This document shows, piece after piece, positions 35,618 to 43,628 of a stretch of DNA of 64,000 bases. The stretch covers positions 372,001 to 436,000 of the forward strand of contig NZ_JRHO01000009.1 in the NCBI RefSeq assembly GCF_000765475.1. The letters run 5' to 3'. Source of the stretch: Methanococcoides methylutens. Lineage in GTDB: Archaea; Halobacteriota; Methanosarcinia; Methanosarcinales; Methanosarcinaceae. A model generated the notes under the pieces. That model was not told the origin of the DNA, did not search any database, and worked only from the letters and a program-made list of their open reading frames with translations. The translations under genes were made by a program, and so were the position numbers. How positions within the stretch are numbered: the first letter of the stretch is position 1; every line of letters starts with the position of its first letter.

Positions 35618-36502
35618 TCAAATATCGAGTGTCATCAATTCTTTCTCATTGAGGACATCCTCTTCTTCACGGTCGAAGACAATCCCGCCTGATGCTCTCA
35701 TGACTCCGTCCACACGTGCGCTTTCATGTATCCTTATGGAATTGGCATTGATCTCTCCAAGGACGTGTGTACCTTTATTGATGTGTACATCTCCACGTGA
35801 AACTATGTTCCCGTGTATGGTGTTGTTCTCACCAAGGTTCACTGTGTTCATGGTACGTATGCTTCCGTAGAGTGTAGTGCCATTTGCCAGGTCAAGTGAA
35901 GTAGCGCGGATATTTCCCACAAGGCGGCAACCGCTTCCGATAACAGCATTTGAAGGAACTCTTATGGAATCGATGGAGATCTTGGAGCCGTTTGGTATGA
36001 TCATGGCAGTAGTGCCGATGGTCTCAACTTCTTCGTCAAACATTTCACTTAATGCTTTTTCGACCTCTTCATCCTTGCCCATGCGTAAAAGTTCGGTCAG
36101 GTACAGGAAAAGATATGCTATTACGGGGACCGGATTCCTTACAACGATCCATCCCTTTGCCTCGAATCCGTCACTGATCTTTACATTGTTGCCGATATCA
36201 AGGTCACCTTTGACAACAAGCTTCCCGTCAATGGAGACGAACTCTCCGATGTAGGCGTTCTCTTTGGTCTTGACAGTTCCGCCAATGTGGGACCAGATAT
36301 CGATCCTGATGTCTGATCTGGCATTGATATCGCCGGAAACCTCAACCCTTTCTCCGAGGATCGCAGAATCAGCTATCAGGCCATATCGTATATCTGAATG
36401 GTTACCTACTATGATGTCTCCATCCAGCACGATATTGTGCTCTTCCATTTTTGTATTGTCAGGAATGACAAACGTTTTAAAGAGTTCCTCTTCTGCGATG
36501 AT
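35618..36502 (-). CDS. Bactofilin-like polymer-forming protein
   Basis: About 294 residues, mostly short beta-helix rungs with the pattern G-D-I-x-V/A repeated (GDIIVGNHSDI, GDINARSDIRI, GNIVSRGDVHI), interrupted by a helical insertion near the middle (ELLRMGKDEEVEKALSEMFDEE). The family polymerises or forms scaffolds; some members resemble acyltransferase beta-helices without a catalytic site. The first ATG is 36448. The frame continues upstream as EEELFKTFVIPDNTK, which looks like genuine protein, to an ideal GGAGGGTGA at 36512-36504 followed by ATC-ATC (36502/36499). A TATA box (36533-36539) fits that start. Confidence 0.8.
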   Translation of the reverse strand: MIAEEELFKTFVIPDNTKMEEHNIVLDGDIIVGNHSDIRYGLIADSAILGERVEVSGDINARSDIRIDIWSHIGGTVKTKENAYIGEFVSIDGKLVVKGDLDIGNNVKISDGFEAKGWIVVRNPVPVIAYLFLYLTELLRMGKDEEVEKALSEMFDEEVETIGTTAMIIPNGSKISIDSIRVPSNAVIGSGCRLVGNIRATSLDLANGTTLYGSIRTMNTVNLGENNTIHGNIVSRGDVHINKGTHVLGEINANSIRIHESARVDGVMRASGGIVFDREEEDVLNEKELMTLDI

Positions 36503-36617
36503 TTCACCCTCCGACGAGATGAATTTGAGGCGATATATAAGTTCACAGCTTATTTAATCTGTTGCTATATGTATATTTTGACCTTAGTTCCCTCTGGTGG
36601 GATCGTCCGGATGCCTG

Positions 36618-37088
36618 TTACTGTTCACATCCGCAACGTACATCCACTGCAGCGCCGGTATCAAGTGCTTCAACTTCGTCGGGTGAAAGCATGAGCTGTC
36701 CGGTAGCAATGGCATTATCGTCCTCATCTACAATGATGACCTCATCGCCGCTTCGAAGACCGGGGTCTATGGATGTCACATGTTTTGCGAATGTGGTCTT
36801 TCCCTTTGAAACAAAAGGTACTGCATCATCGCATACTGCTACCCTTAGAGCTGGTGCAGGAACATGTGCGTGGATTGCTGTAGCAGCTTCCATGCTAAGT
36901 GTGAGCATTCCATCCCTTGCTCTTGCTGTTGCAATACGCTTGCCATCGATCATGATCTGCCTGATACGTTTTGTCCTTGAGAGCTGGAAGGTCACGTCAT
37001 CAGAAAAAAGAATATCTCCGCATCCCTTGCCGAACTGGTAGTCAGCCATAATACGAACCTTTTTGATCATCTTCGCCTTTTTATCCAT
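36618..37088 (-). CDS. PUA-domain RNA-binding protein
   Basis: About 156 residues. The N-terminal half (VRIMADYQFGKGCGDILFSDD) leads into a C-terminal PUA domain with the core PFVSKGKTTFAKHVTSIDPGLRSGDEVIIVDEDDNAIATGQ. PUA domains bind structured RNA and occur in archaeosine transglycosylase-associated and rRNA-modifying proteins. Which RNA is bound here is unknown. Internal ATGs at 37070 and 37049 are alternative starts, the last preceded by AAAGGTT. It ends in a cysteine pair (RCGC). Confidence 0.82.
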   Translation of the reverse strand: MDKKAKMIKKVRIMADYQFGKGCGDILFSDDVTFQLSRTKRIRQIMIDGKRIATARARDGMLTLSMEAATAIHAHVPAPALRVAVCDDAVPFVSKGKTTFAKHVTSIDPGLRSGDEVIIVDEDDNAIATGQLMLSPDEVEALDTGAAVDVRCGCEQ

Positions 37089-37198
37089 GGGCGCAAGATT
37101 AAGGATAGAACTTAAAATGGTTGACGGTCGGATATTGGAAAAAGACGTTGCAATTAAATCGTCATAACCTCTTTTATATTTAAACGATATCGAACATC

Positions 37199-37206
37199 TT
37201 TAAATA
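37199..37206 (+). promoter_or_regulatory. TATA box of the 37228 RNA candidate
   Basis: TTTAAATA lies about 26 bases before the predicted 5' end of the structured RNA at 37228. No protein frame follows on this strand, so the promoter appears dedicated to that RNA. Confidence 0.5.
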
Positions 37207-37227
37207 TTATTATATCTATCTATTATT

Positions 37228-37320
37228 TGAGGAAACGGGCAGAATGCTTGCAAACTTTTGTGTTGTAAATGACTGTAATCAAGCAAACCATTCATCCCCT
37301 CAAACAAGACCGTTTCCTCA
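37228..37320 (+). ncRNA. Putative 93-nt structured non-coding RNA
   Basis: TGAGGAAACGG at 37228-37238 and CCGTTTCCTCA at 37310-37320 are perfect 11-base reverse complements that would close the molecule. Inside, TGCTTG (37245-37250) pairs with CAAGCA (37280-37285), and GAAT (37242-37245) may extend it with ATTC (37290-37293) across a bulge. A TATA box lies about 26 bases upstream, and CTCTCTTGTAG followed by T7 comes right after. There is no ORF and no downstream gene on the strand, so it is not a riboswitch. I do not recognise the RNA; it is not a tRNA. The rest of the 37089-37522 gap is AT-rich and empty. Confidence 0.65.
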
Positions 37321-37522
37321 CTCTCTTGTAGTTTTTTTCAATGTCGTTTTCCTGTTATGATCATTTCTGAATATCTTTTAATCGATCATGTCTTAACTCT
37401 ACTTATTTCTTAATTCTAATGATCGTCTTTTCACATCAGACAACTTTAAGCAAAGCTATGTCGTTCTAGTATCCTGCCAGGTCAGTTCTTATGATATTCT
37501 GTCTATGATCGATTCTGTCCTA

Positions 37523-38983
37523 TTAGCCTTTAACAACGCCAAGGGGCATCATTCTGGCAACCTTTCTTGCGATGCCAAGATCATGCACAACATTGACAAC
37601 ATCACTGCTGGACTTGTAAACTCCAGGTGCTTCTTCCGCGATCACGGATGGATGTGCAGCCCTTACCATGATCCCGCTTTTTTCAAGATCGCTCTTGATG
37701 TCTTCGCCGTGGAACTCCTTCTTTGCATGTGCACGGCTCATTACCCTGCCCGCTCCGTGGCATGCGCTTCCGAAAGAGATGTCCATTGAAGCTTCTGCTC
37801 CATGAAGTACGAACGAAGCTGTTCCCATGCTTCCGGGTATCAATACCGGCTGGCCAACATCGCGGTATGCCTGTGGAACGTCCTTATGTCCCGGTGGGAA
37901 TGCTCTTGTGGCTCCTTTCCTGTGGACGTAGACATTCTTTTTCTTGCCGTCCACGGTATGCTCTTCCAGTTTTGCCACATTGTGTGCAACATCATAGACC
38001 AGATCGAGCCCAAGCTCATCGATGTCAGACCTGAAAACCTCTGAAATGATCTCCCTGGTCCAGTGGGTGATGATCTGCCTGTTGTTCCATGCATAATTAG
38101 CAGCGCATATCATGGACCTGAAGTAGTTCTGTGCTTCATCGGACTGTGCCGGAGCACACGCAAGCTGTTTGTCAGGAAGTGCTATCTTATACTTCTTTGC
38201 AGCCTGTGAGATGGTACGAAGGTGATCGGTGCAGATCTGATGGCCGGTGCCTCTTGAACCACAGTGAATCATGAAGGATACTTGTCCTTCTTCCAGACCG
38301 AATCTATCAGCAACTTCCTGGTCGTATATCTTGTCTACATACTGCACTTCAAGGAAGTGGTTTCCGCTGCCTAATGTTCCTGCCTGTGGCCGTCCCCTCT
38401 TGCGGGCCTTGGCACTGATATGCCTTACATCCCCGCCTTCTATGCATCCGCCACCTTCGCAGTGTTCAAGGTCTGCCTTCTCACCGTATCCGTTCTCAAC
38501 TGCCCAACGGGAGCCATGCAGGAAAATGTCATCAAGTTCGCTCTCGGAGGCCCTAATTCGGCTCTTGGAACCGACGCCCGCAGGTACGGACTGGAATAGT
38601 TTCTCAGTAAGTTCTTTCATGACCGGACGGACATCTTCAACAGTGAGGTTGGACCTGACAAGACGTACTCCGCAGTTGATGTCAAAACCCACGCCTCCAG
38701 GGCTGATAACCCCTTCTTCCTCATCAAAGGCTGCAACGCCTCCTATGGGAAATCCGTATCCAAGGTGTGCATCAGGCATCGCCATGGAGTATTTCTGTAT
38801 TCCGGGGAGCATTGCCACGTTTGCGACCTGGTCGAGTGCTTCCGGTTCAAGGTTGTGGATAAGTTTATCTGAGAGATATATTCTTCCCGGGACGTTCATT
38901 CCTGGTTTCGATCCGATCGGGATCTCCCATATATTATCGTCTATCCTTTTGAGTGATTCCTTTATGCTGCCTGCATCTTCCAT
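37523..38983 (-). CDS. rtcB: RNA-splicing ligase RtcB
   Basis: GTP-dependent tRNA ligase that joins exon halves after intron removal, 486 residues. Metal ligands are in GGVGFDINCGVRL (C), HCGSRGTGHQ and neighbouring histidines. The GMP-linked histidine is in GSACHGAGRVMSR near the C-terminus. No intein is present, unlike in many archaeal RtcB genes. ATG 38983 is chosen because GGAGGG sits six bases upstream. Archease, its activator, is encoded 61 bases upstream on the same strand. Confidence 0.97.
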   Translation of the reverse strand: MEDAGSIKESLKRIDDNIWEIPIGSKPGMNVPGRIYLSDKLIHNLEPEALDQVANVAMLPGIQKYSMAMPDAHLGYGFPIGGVAAFDEEEGVISPGGVGFDINCGVRLVRSNLTVEDVRPVMKELTEKLFQSVPAGVGSKSRIRASESELDDIFLHGSRWAVENGYGEKADLEHCEGGGCIEGGDVRHISAKARKRGRPQAGTLGSGNHFLEVQYVDKIYDQEVADRFGLEEGQVSFMIHCGSRGTGHQICTDHLRTISQAAKKYKIALPDKQLACAPAQSDEAQNYFRSMICAANYAWNNRQIITHWTREIISEVFRSDIDELGLDLVYDVAHNVAKLEEHTVDGKKKNVYVHRKGATRAFPPGHKDVPQAYRDVGQPVLIPGSMGTASFVLHGAEASMDISFGSACHGAGRVMSRAHAKKEFHGEDIKSDLEKSGIMVRAAHPSVIAEEAPGVYKSSSDVVNVVHDLGIARKVARMMPLGVVKG

Positions 38984-39044
38984 GCGTGTCCCTCCCACTG
39001 TGATTTTGAATTATTATATTTACTTATATGATCCTGTGATCTGA

Positions 39045-39485
39045 TCATGTGTCAACTGTTACCTGTACCATGAAACCTTCCGGAACTTCCTCTGCCTTCA
39101 GGTCATTGTAGGTCACAGCTTTGACTTCGGTATCGATCTCGTGTTTTTCAAGATCGATCTCTTCACCGCTTGCTTGTGCTGATATTGTGTATTCGCCATT
39201 CACCTGTGTAATGCTCTCCACTTTGAACTCTCCGAAGGCTATGAAATCCACTTCGAAGAGGAACAGAAGTTCTGAGAGCCAGTCAACCAAAAGATCGTCT
39301 ATGTCAGGTGCTGTAAGTTTGATTTCTTCTGTGTGTTTGCAGTCAACCTTTGATGTATTGATCATTACGTTGAACATGGCAACAGCTGCGTTCTCAAAGG
39401 CCTCTTCCATTGTTTTCCCGTAGGCTTTGAACTTTGCATCCGCGGTATGTTCAAGATATTCATATTTCAGGTCAGAAAACTGCAT
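39045..39485 (-). CDS. Archease
   Basis: Activator that lets RtcB turn over, 146 residues. The family start K-Y-E-Y-L-E-H-T-A-D-A-K-F supplies the metal-binding aspartate. D-D-L-L-V-D-W-L-S-E-L-L-F-L-F in the middle and V-K-A-V-T-Y-N-D-L near the end are equally diagnostic. It is directly upstream of rtcB on the same strand, the usual partnership. Confidence 0.96.
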   Translation of the reverse strand: MQFSDLKYEYLEHTADAKFKAYGKTMEEAFENAAVAMFNVMINTSKVDCKHTEEIKLTAPDIDDLLVDWLSELLFLFEVDFIAFGEFKVESITQVNGEYTISAQASGEEIDLEKHEIDTEVKAVTYNDLKAEEVPEGFMVQVTVDT

Positions 39486-39554
39486 GATTTTTAAATGGAC
39501 TTTGCTCTACTTTAAACTATTCCAAAAATAATCGGGGTCAGAAGGCCAAAACGT

Positions 39555-40163
39555 TTAGAGGCGCTTCCATATGCTTCCCATTCTCTGTATCGTTGTTATG
39601 TGGCTTCCAAGTCCAATGGCGATAATACACCAGCCTATCATTGTGTACCCCAGGACAGGTTCGCTATAGATATAATAGGCTATCGAGGTAACCAGTATCA
39701 GCACCAGCCTGTCAGCTCTGCCCATGATACCGCCGTAGAATCTTCCAATTCCCAGTGCCTGTGCCTGTGTTCCCAGATAGCTTACAAGCAAGACCAGAAT
39801 GATGGTTATTGTGCCGATCTGCCATTGCACGTGCCCTCCGAAGAACATTCCGCAGATGATGAACACATCGGAATAACGGTCTATTACATGGTCAAGGAAG
39901 TCGCCTTTCTTGCTATCTGTGCGAAGGTATCTTGCTACCGCGCCATCAAGTGCATCAAAGGCTGAATTAAGCCCGACAAAAAGGATGGCTGCAAGTGCAA
40001 ATAATGGCCTTTCGACCGAGAAGTAGAAACAGATGCCCGCAAGTACTGCGAATCCAAGGGACGCTATCGAAAGGGAATTTGGTGATATTCTCCTTCTTGC
40101 GATCGCTATGGCTACCGGATCAAGTATTCTTGTGGCAGTAGGTCTTAATGCGTCAATGGTCAT
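39555..40163 (-). CDS. CDP-alcohol phosphatidyltransferase (archaetidylinositol-phosphate synthase-like)
   Basis: Membrane enzyme of 202 residues with the D-x2-D-G-x2-A-R-x8-G-x3-D-x3-D signature in AFDALDGAVARYLRTDSKKG followed by DFLDHVIDRYSD. Multiple hydrophobic helices. Within archaea the extended R-T-D-S-K-K-G-D-F-L-D-H pattern suits archaetidylinositol phosphate synthase; glycerol-phosphate transfer is an alternative. It lies 69 bases upstream of archease on the same strand and 53 bases downstream of the aldolase gene. Confidence 0.87.
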   Translation of the reverse strand: MTIDALRPTATRILDPVAIAIARRRISPNSLSIASLGFAVLAGICFYFSVERPLFALAAILFVGLNSAFDALDGAVARYLRTDSKKGDFLDHVIDRYSDVFIICGMFFGGHVQWQIGTITIILVLLVSYLGTQAQALGIGRFYGGIMGRADRLVLILVTSIAYYIYSEPVLGYTMIGWCIIAIGLGSHITTIQRMGSIWKRL

Positions 40164-40216
40164 GGACTAACCTTTATCTTGCTCTTTCTTATTAGCTGTT
40201 ATGGTTTTGCTGACCT

Positions 40217-40768
40217 TCACTTCTTTGCAAGATCGACCAGATATTTGATCCTGCATGAATGCTCTATCTGGGTTGTGATGATGTAAGCATCAGCAAGCGT
40301 CTTACCCACTGCGAAGGTCCCGTGGCTGTATGCTATTGCTCCCTGGTGGTCAGAAAGTGCTTCTGCTGCTGCTTCTGCCAGTTCGCCAGTTCCCATCATT
40401 CCCTTGAAAATGGGTATTTCGTGAAGGAAGTGGATGCCTTCACTGTCAAGCGGAATAATGCTGTCCGAATCTGCAATAAGTGTCTGGGTCACCGAATATG
40501 GGCAGTGAGCATGCAGGATCGCAAGTGCAGGTGTGTTGTTGTAAATTGCACGGTGCACGATGGTCTCTGTGGATGCGATCCGGTCAAGTTCCGATGTTCC
40601 CTCGATGGGGACTTCCACCACACTGTTCTCAGTGATCTCATCAAGTGCTGCGCCACTCCTTGTTATTATCATTTTGTCCGCGATACGCACGCTGATATTT
40701 CCAAAATTTGACTCTACCAGTCCATGATCGACCAGCTTTTTCCCGTATTTTGCCATTTCCTGCCACAT
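40217..40768 (-). CDS. Class II aldolase (fuculose-1-phosphate aldolase-like)
   Basis: Zinc-dependent aldolase of 183 residues. Zinc ligands are in LHAHCPYSV and the later AYSHGTFAVG histidine, with the catalytic acid in LDSEGIHFL. The phosphate loop is S-N-F-G-N-I-S-V-R near residue 22. In methanogens FucA homologs make lactaldehyde for the coenzyme F420 side chain; other aldol substrates are possible. The gene starts about 75 bases from the divergent tRNA-Thr. Confidence 0.88.
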   Translation of the reverse strand: MWQEMAKYGKKLVDHGLVESNFGNISVRIADKMIITRSGAALDEITENSVVEVPIEGTSELDRIASTETIVHRAIYNNTPALAILHAHCPYSVTQTLIADSDSIIPLDSEGIHFLHEIPIFKGMMGTGELAEAAAEALSDHQGAIAYSHGTFAVGKTLADAYIITTQIEHSCRIKYLVDLAKK

Positions 40769-40842
40769 GATAGTTCTACTATGCTAAAATCAACCATAAC
40801 ATTTATTTGTTATTATGCATTGTTAGGGTACGTTTCAATAGC

Positions 40843-40916
40843 GCCTCGATGGCTCAGCCCGGCAGAGCGAGTGATTTGTAATCACTAGGTCGCGTGTTCA
40901 AATCACGCTCGAGGCT
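40843..40916 (+). tRNA. tRNA-Thr (UGU anticodon)
   Basis: Acceptor GCCTCGA (40843-40849) pairs with TCGAGGC (40909-40915), discriminator T. D-arm GCTC/GAGC, anticodon stem AGTGA/TCACT around loop TTTGTAA with anticodon TGT, T-arm GCGTG-TTCAAAT-CACGC. CCA is not encoded. Its 3' 11 bases are duplicated at 43007, marking it as an integration target. Confidence 0.96.
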
Positions 40917-40935
40917 TATTTTCCTTTTTTTGAAT
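40906..40935. repeat. attL-like repeat: tRNA-Thr 3' end and flank
   Basis: CGCTCGAGGCTTATTT followed by a T-rich run and GAAT. The first 16 bases recur exactly at 43007-43022, the T-run and GAAT recur after them, and weaker similarity continues for a few dozen bases. Together the two copies bound about 2.1 kb. Confidence 0.7.
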
Positions 40936-41045
40936 AATTTTACCAGATTCAGATAGATGGATTTGTTTTTTTAAAAATCTATATGGGCGCATTATAAAAT
41001 GGAAAGTTGAGAGTTTCCTATTTATTTCCATATTGATAGTTTCAA

Positions 41046-42143
41046 TTACACACGTTTCCGTATTTCATCCAACAAAACAACTAGAACTAAAAGCCAACCG
41101 CTAAAAATTCCAACATAAACAATTGTTCTCAATTTGAGCATGTATTCAAAATCAAAAAGCATCATTCCAAGGGGTACAAATACTCCCAATATTGAGAAAA
41201 TGAACAAACTGATTAGATTTACCCTCAAATTAGCTACTTCATTACTTGCTTGGAGTAATCTTTCCTTGGATTCTATGAGGACGAGATAATAATTGCATTC
41301 TGCTTCTTTTTCGGGAATCTCTTCTACATATTTGTGATATTTATCCCATTTTAAAGTAGAAATGATTGAAAAATAATTGTCTTCTGATGGATGCGGGTAG
41401 AGATCTTCAGAAGGGATTGTTGATCGATCATCTGTAAGCCAGGGATTGGAAGTTTCAGGCATAGTAGATTCTACTATTTCTTGATGTGGTGCTTTCGCTT
41501 CCGTGAGATATTTTAGGTTATATCTCTCTTCAAGAACAGACTTTTTGATGTTTGGAATATCTCTGCTAGCCTCATCATAAAGTTCATCTGTCGAAGGCGG
41601 TTTTGCTAAATCAATGTCCTTTTTCTTTTTTCCCAAAAATTCATCAACTAACTTTTCATGATAGTTGGCAACTTTTATCAAATAGTCCTGATTATATTTA
41701 TCTTCTAAAACTGATCTGTTAATGTGTGAATAATTTTCATCGAACCGTGCCTTATTATAAAGCTCATCTACATTAAAGGAGTTGTAAGGATCGATGTGAG
41801 CAACCATGCCTTCAAGATACTTTTCGACTAACTTACAATCTTCTTCGTAAGCAATCTCATCTACATACTTCTGTTTCTTATCTAGTTCCGATTGAACATA
41901 ATTCATTTTTTCTTTGTAATCGGAGATCTCTGATTTCAACTGCCTTACATGCATTTTGTTGTCTACCATTTTAGTTATGATAAACGCCCCCATTAGCCCA
42001 ACAATTGCAGCGGCACTTTGTGCGGAAGCAGCGTAAAACCAGTTTGGATCGATCGTAGTTGTATTTATGAAACTGGGTACAATTGATTCATTGAATAAAC
42101 CAGACGGATCAGATAAAATGGATTCATTCCCACCCACATCCAT
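41046..42143 (-). CDS. Membrane-anchored coiled-coil protein of unknown function (island cargo)
   Basis: Unrecognised 365-residue protein. An N-terminal hydrophobic segment (WFYAASAQSAAAIVGLMGAFI, split here as about residues 36-57) is followed by about 200 residues of charged, mostly helical sequence with two internal repeats of the form E-L-Y-[ND]-x-A-R-x...-I-x-[RK]-S-V-L-E-[DE]-[KR]-Y-N. Two membrane helices close the protein (LISLFIFSILGVFVPLGMML and IVYVGIFSGWLLVLVVLL). No catalytic motif. It is the only sizeable gene in the tRNA-bounded segment; a host-defence or element-maintenance role is possible but unproven. Confidence 0.8.
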   Translation of the reverse strand: MDVGGNESILSDPSGLFNESIVPSFINTTTIDPNWFYAASAQSAAAIVGLMGAFIITKMVDNKMHVRQLKSEISDYKEKMNYVQSELDKKQKYVDEIAYEEDCKLVEKYLEGMVAHIDPYNSFNVDELYNKARFDENYSHINRSVLEDKYNQDYLIKVANYHEKLVDEFLGKKKKDIDLAKPPSTDELYDEASRDIPNIKKSVLEERYNLKYLTEAKAPHQEIVESTMPETSNPWLTDDRSTIPSEDLYPHPSEDNYFSIISTLKWDKYHKYVEEIPEKEAECNYYLVLIESKERLLQASNEVANLRVNLISLFIFSILGVFVPLGMMLFDFEYMLKLRTIVYVGIFSGWLLVLVVLLDEIRKRV

Positions 42144-42332
42144 AGTTAAGAATAGTGCTTGTTACCTTTTAAGCGTTACCTTCATAGGAAAGATTTTTCA
42201 AACTGCGAGTCATCTTTATTAATAAACCGTATGTGTGCAGATGAGTTATGAGGGTATAAAAAGGAAAGTTGACAATCATGCAGGATTAGATTAAAGTAAT
42301 GCTACTGCAATATTAATTTAGGGTGTGTTTAT

Positions 42333-42500
42333 ATGCCTTATGAAGAAAAAAGTCACTGGGAATATCTTGTCGACGTAATCGATGAGGAAGATTTTGAAAG
42401 ACAACTAAATAGACATGGATCTTCAAATTGGGAACTCGTTGCCATATGTGGGAACAGCATTATCTTTAAACGCCAAGTCACAGAGGTCAATAAATATTAA
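42333..42500 (+). CDS. Small DUF4177-like protein
   Basis: A 55-residue protein beginning MPYEEKSHWEYLV, with L-N-R-H-G-S-S-N-W-E-L-V-A-I and I-I-F-K-R towards the end, the pattern of DUF4177 proteins (W-E-Y ... L-N-x-x-G-x-x-G-W-E-L-V ... F-K-R). Function of that family is unknown. GGGTG eight to twelve bases upstream can serve as Shine-Dalgarno. Located inside the tRNA-bounded segment, divergent from the membrane protein. Confidence 0.75.
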   Translation: MPYEEKSHWEYLVDVIDEEDFERQLNRHGSSNWELVAICGNSIIFKRQVTEVNKY

Positions 42501-42626
42501 ACCCTTATCCTATCACTAAACCCAAACGTCTGTTATTTATCTTACAATCTTCAATAGATGTTCCATCATTATGAATCAGGCTTTTTACCTGAAAGCAAGT
42601 TCTTTAGCTTTGCCTTTTCTTAGGGA

Positions 42627-42738
42627 GTAAAATATTTGATCCCATTTTCCATACTCTCTTTTGAAAAATAGTCCTTATTCTTTTTGATGAAGTTAACTAC
42701 CAATTCCCGATTAGATCTTGACAATTCCCTAAGTGCAA
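42627..42738 (-). pseudogene. Gene-end fragment, possibly of a DNA alkylation repair (HEAT) protein
   Basis: Minus-strand frame of about 37 codons reading A-L-R-E-L-S-R-S-N-R-E-L-V-V-N-F-I-K-K-N then KDYFSKESMENGIKYF before TAA. The W-A-L-R-E-L-S-K-S-N-x-E-L-V pattern is familiar from AlkD-type HEAT-repeat proteins. No start or upstream domain exists, so this is debris. It abuts the possibly Cas1-like fragment upstream. Confidence 0.35.
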
Positions 42739-42841
42739 ACCCTCCTCCTCACATGAGCATTGAGAGAAAATGGTTTCTCACTTCTGGCATTCTGCTTCAT
42801 GTATTGCAATTACCTTTAGAGAACCTCATCTTCTTCCATTG
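42739..42841 (-). pseudogene. Second possibly Cas1-like C-terminal fragment
   Basis: Minus strand shows W-K-K-M-R-F-S-K-G, a frameshift, then HYMKQNARSEKPFSLNAHVR and R-R-V. This aligns with the fragment at 3574-3818 in residues and partly in DNA. It has no upstream coding part. It lies inside the tRNA-bounded segment, 166 bases from its right end. Confidence 0.45.
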
Positions 42842-43006
42842 AGCTCTTCAACAGTGACTCCAATTGCTAAAGATGAGGTAAGGCAATCTATAGATTTGGT
42901 TTGCTGGATAAAAATCTTTTATTAGTTTCAGTAATAACTATTAATTGAAAATCAAACATTCCTTTCAAGGCAGTGACAACTTAATCCTAATACGATGTGG
43001 ATAGTC

Positions 43007-43037
43007 CGCTCGAGGCTTATTTATCTTTTTTTTGAAT
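43007..43037. repeat. attR-like repeat: copy of the tRNA-Thr 3' end
   Basis: CGCTCGAGGCTTATTT is identical to 40906-40921 and is followed by a T-run and GAAT as in the left copy. Preceded by unrelated sequence (GATGTGGATAGTC), so only the tRNA 3' end is duplicated, as expected of a tRNA-targeting integrase. No integrase gene is in between. Confidence 0.7.
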
Positions 43038-43169
43038 TGTTGAACCATTGCTTAGAATGATCTATTTGTTTTTTGTCAAACCCAATTTGAGTTATTTAGT
43101 TTGTGATCCAGTTGTTCAATGCTTTTAGTGACTGAACTTGGATATTTTACTTCGCTGGACTAGAAATCT

Positions 43170-43376
43170 TTACAGTTTTGATGATATCGATTCAACCATT
43201 TCTTGAGTCGGATCAATATAGACTGAAACTTTCAAAGCTGTGTGTTTAGCTTGGTAGCGGGTTTCTACAAAGCTTAAACATTCTAAAGAAATCTTTGCTA
43301 TTATAAGAGAGTTCAGATACACATCTCTATGATATCTCCAAAGTCTACCTATTGATATTTTTGGTTGAAACTACAT
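43170..43376 (-). pseudogene. Unidentified ORF or remnant with UAG as second codon
   Basis: Minus-strand frame ATG-TAG-TTT-CAA followed by 65 sense codons and TAA. The residues (GRLWRYHRDVYLNSLIIAKI, LECLSFVETRYQAKHTALKV, SVYIDPTQEM) look like real protein. There is no Shine-Dalgarno. Either UAG is read as pyrrolysine, or this is the tail of a decayed gene. No family recognised. Confidence 0.35.
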
Positions 43377-43510
43377 CAGGTTTCTACATTCCTTGATTCA
43401 TCATTCTTTTAGTTGCGGCAATATCGATGAGATTCTAATTTCAGGTACGCAATAAAAATTATGATTTTTTTTGTCCATTCAATTGTAGGAAATAGCTTAC
43501 AGATATTCGA

Positions 43511-43570
43511 TTTGACCACAATGTAGTCAAGTTGACTATAAAGTAGGGTAGTTGACCACGAAGTAAGGTA
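43511..43570. repeat. Three 20-bp direct repeats (iterons)
   Basis: Copies at 43511-43530, 43531-43550 and 43551-43570 follow T/G-T-T-G-A-C-x2-x-x-A-A-G/T-T-A-G with an exact 20-base period. The first copy also holds the inverted repeat TTGAC...GTCAA. They end 30 bases before a canonical TATA box, so they look like a regulator array or a relic replication origin. Confidence 0.6.
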
Positions 43571-43572
43571 CT

Positions 43573-43610
43573 TTATGGGCAAGCCCCATATGTTAAAAAT
43601 CTTTATATAT
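43573..43610 (+). promoter_or_regulatory. Hairpin and TATA box before the tiny ORFs
   Basis: TATGGG-CAAGC-CCCATA (about 43574-43590) is a perfect 6-bp hairpin with a five-base loop. TTTATATATTA at about 43600-43610 is a consensus archaeal TATA box, placing the transcription start close to ATG 43629. Confidence 0.55.
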
Positions 43611-43628
43611 TAGAAAGTCCTACAAAGG

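Noticed and set aside
37523-38983. Intein in rtcB
   Set aside because: The usual insertion motifs are uninterrupted and the protein has the intein-free length.
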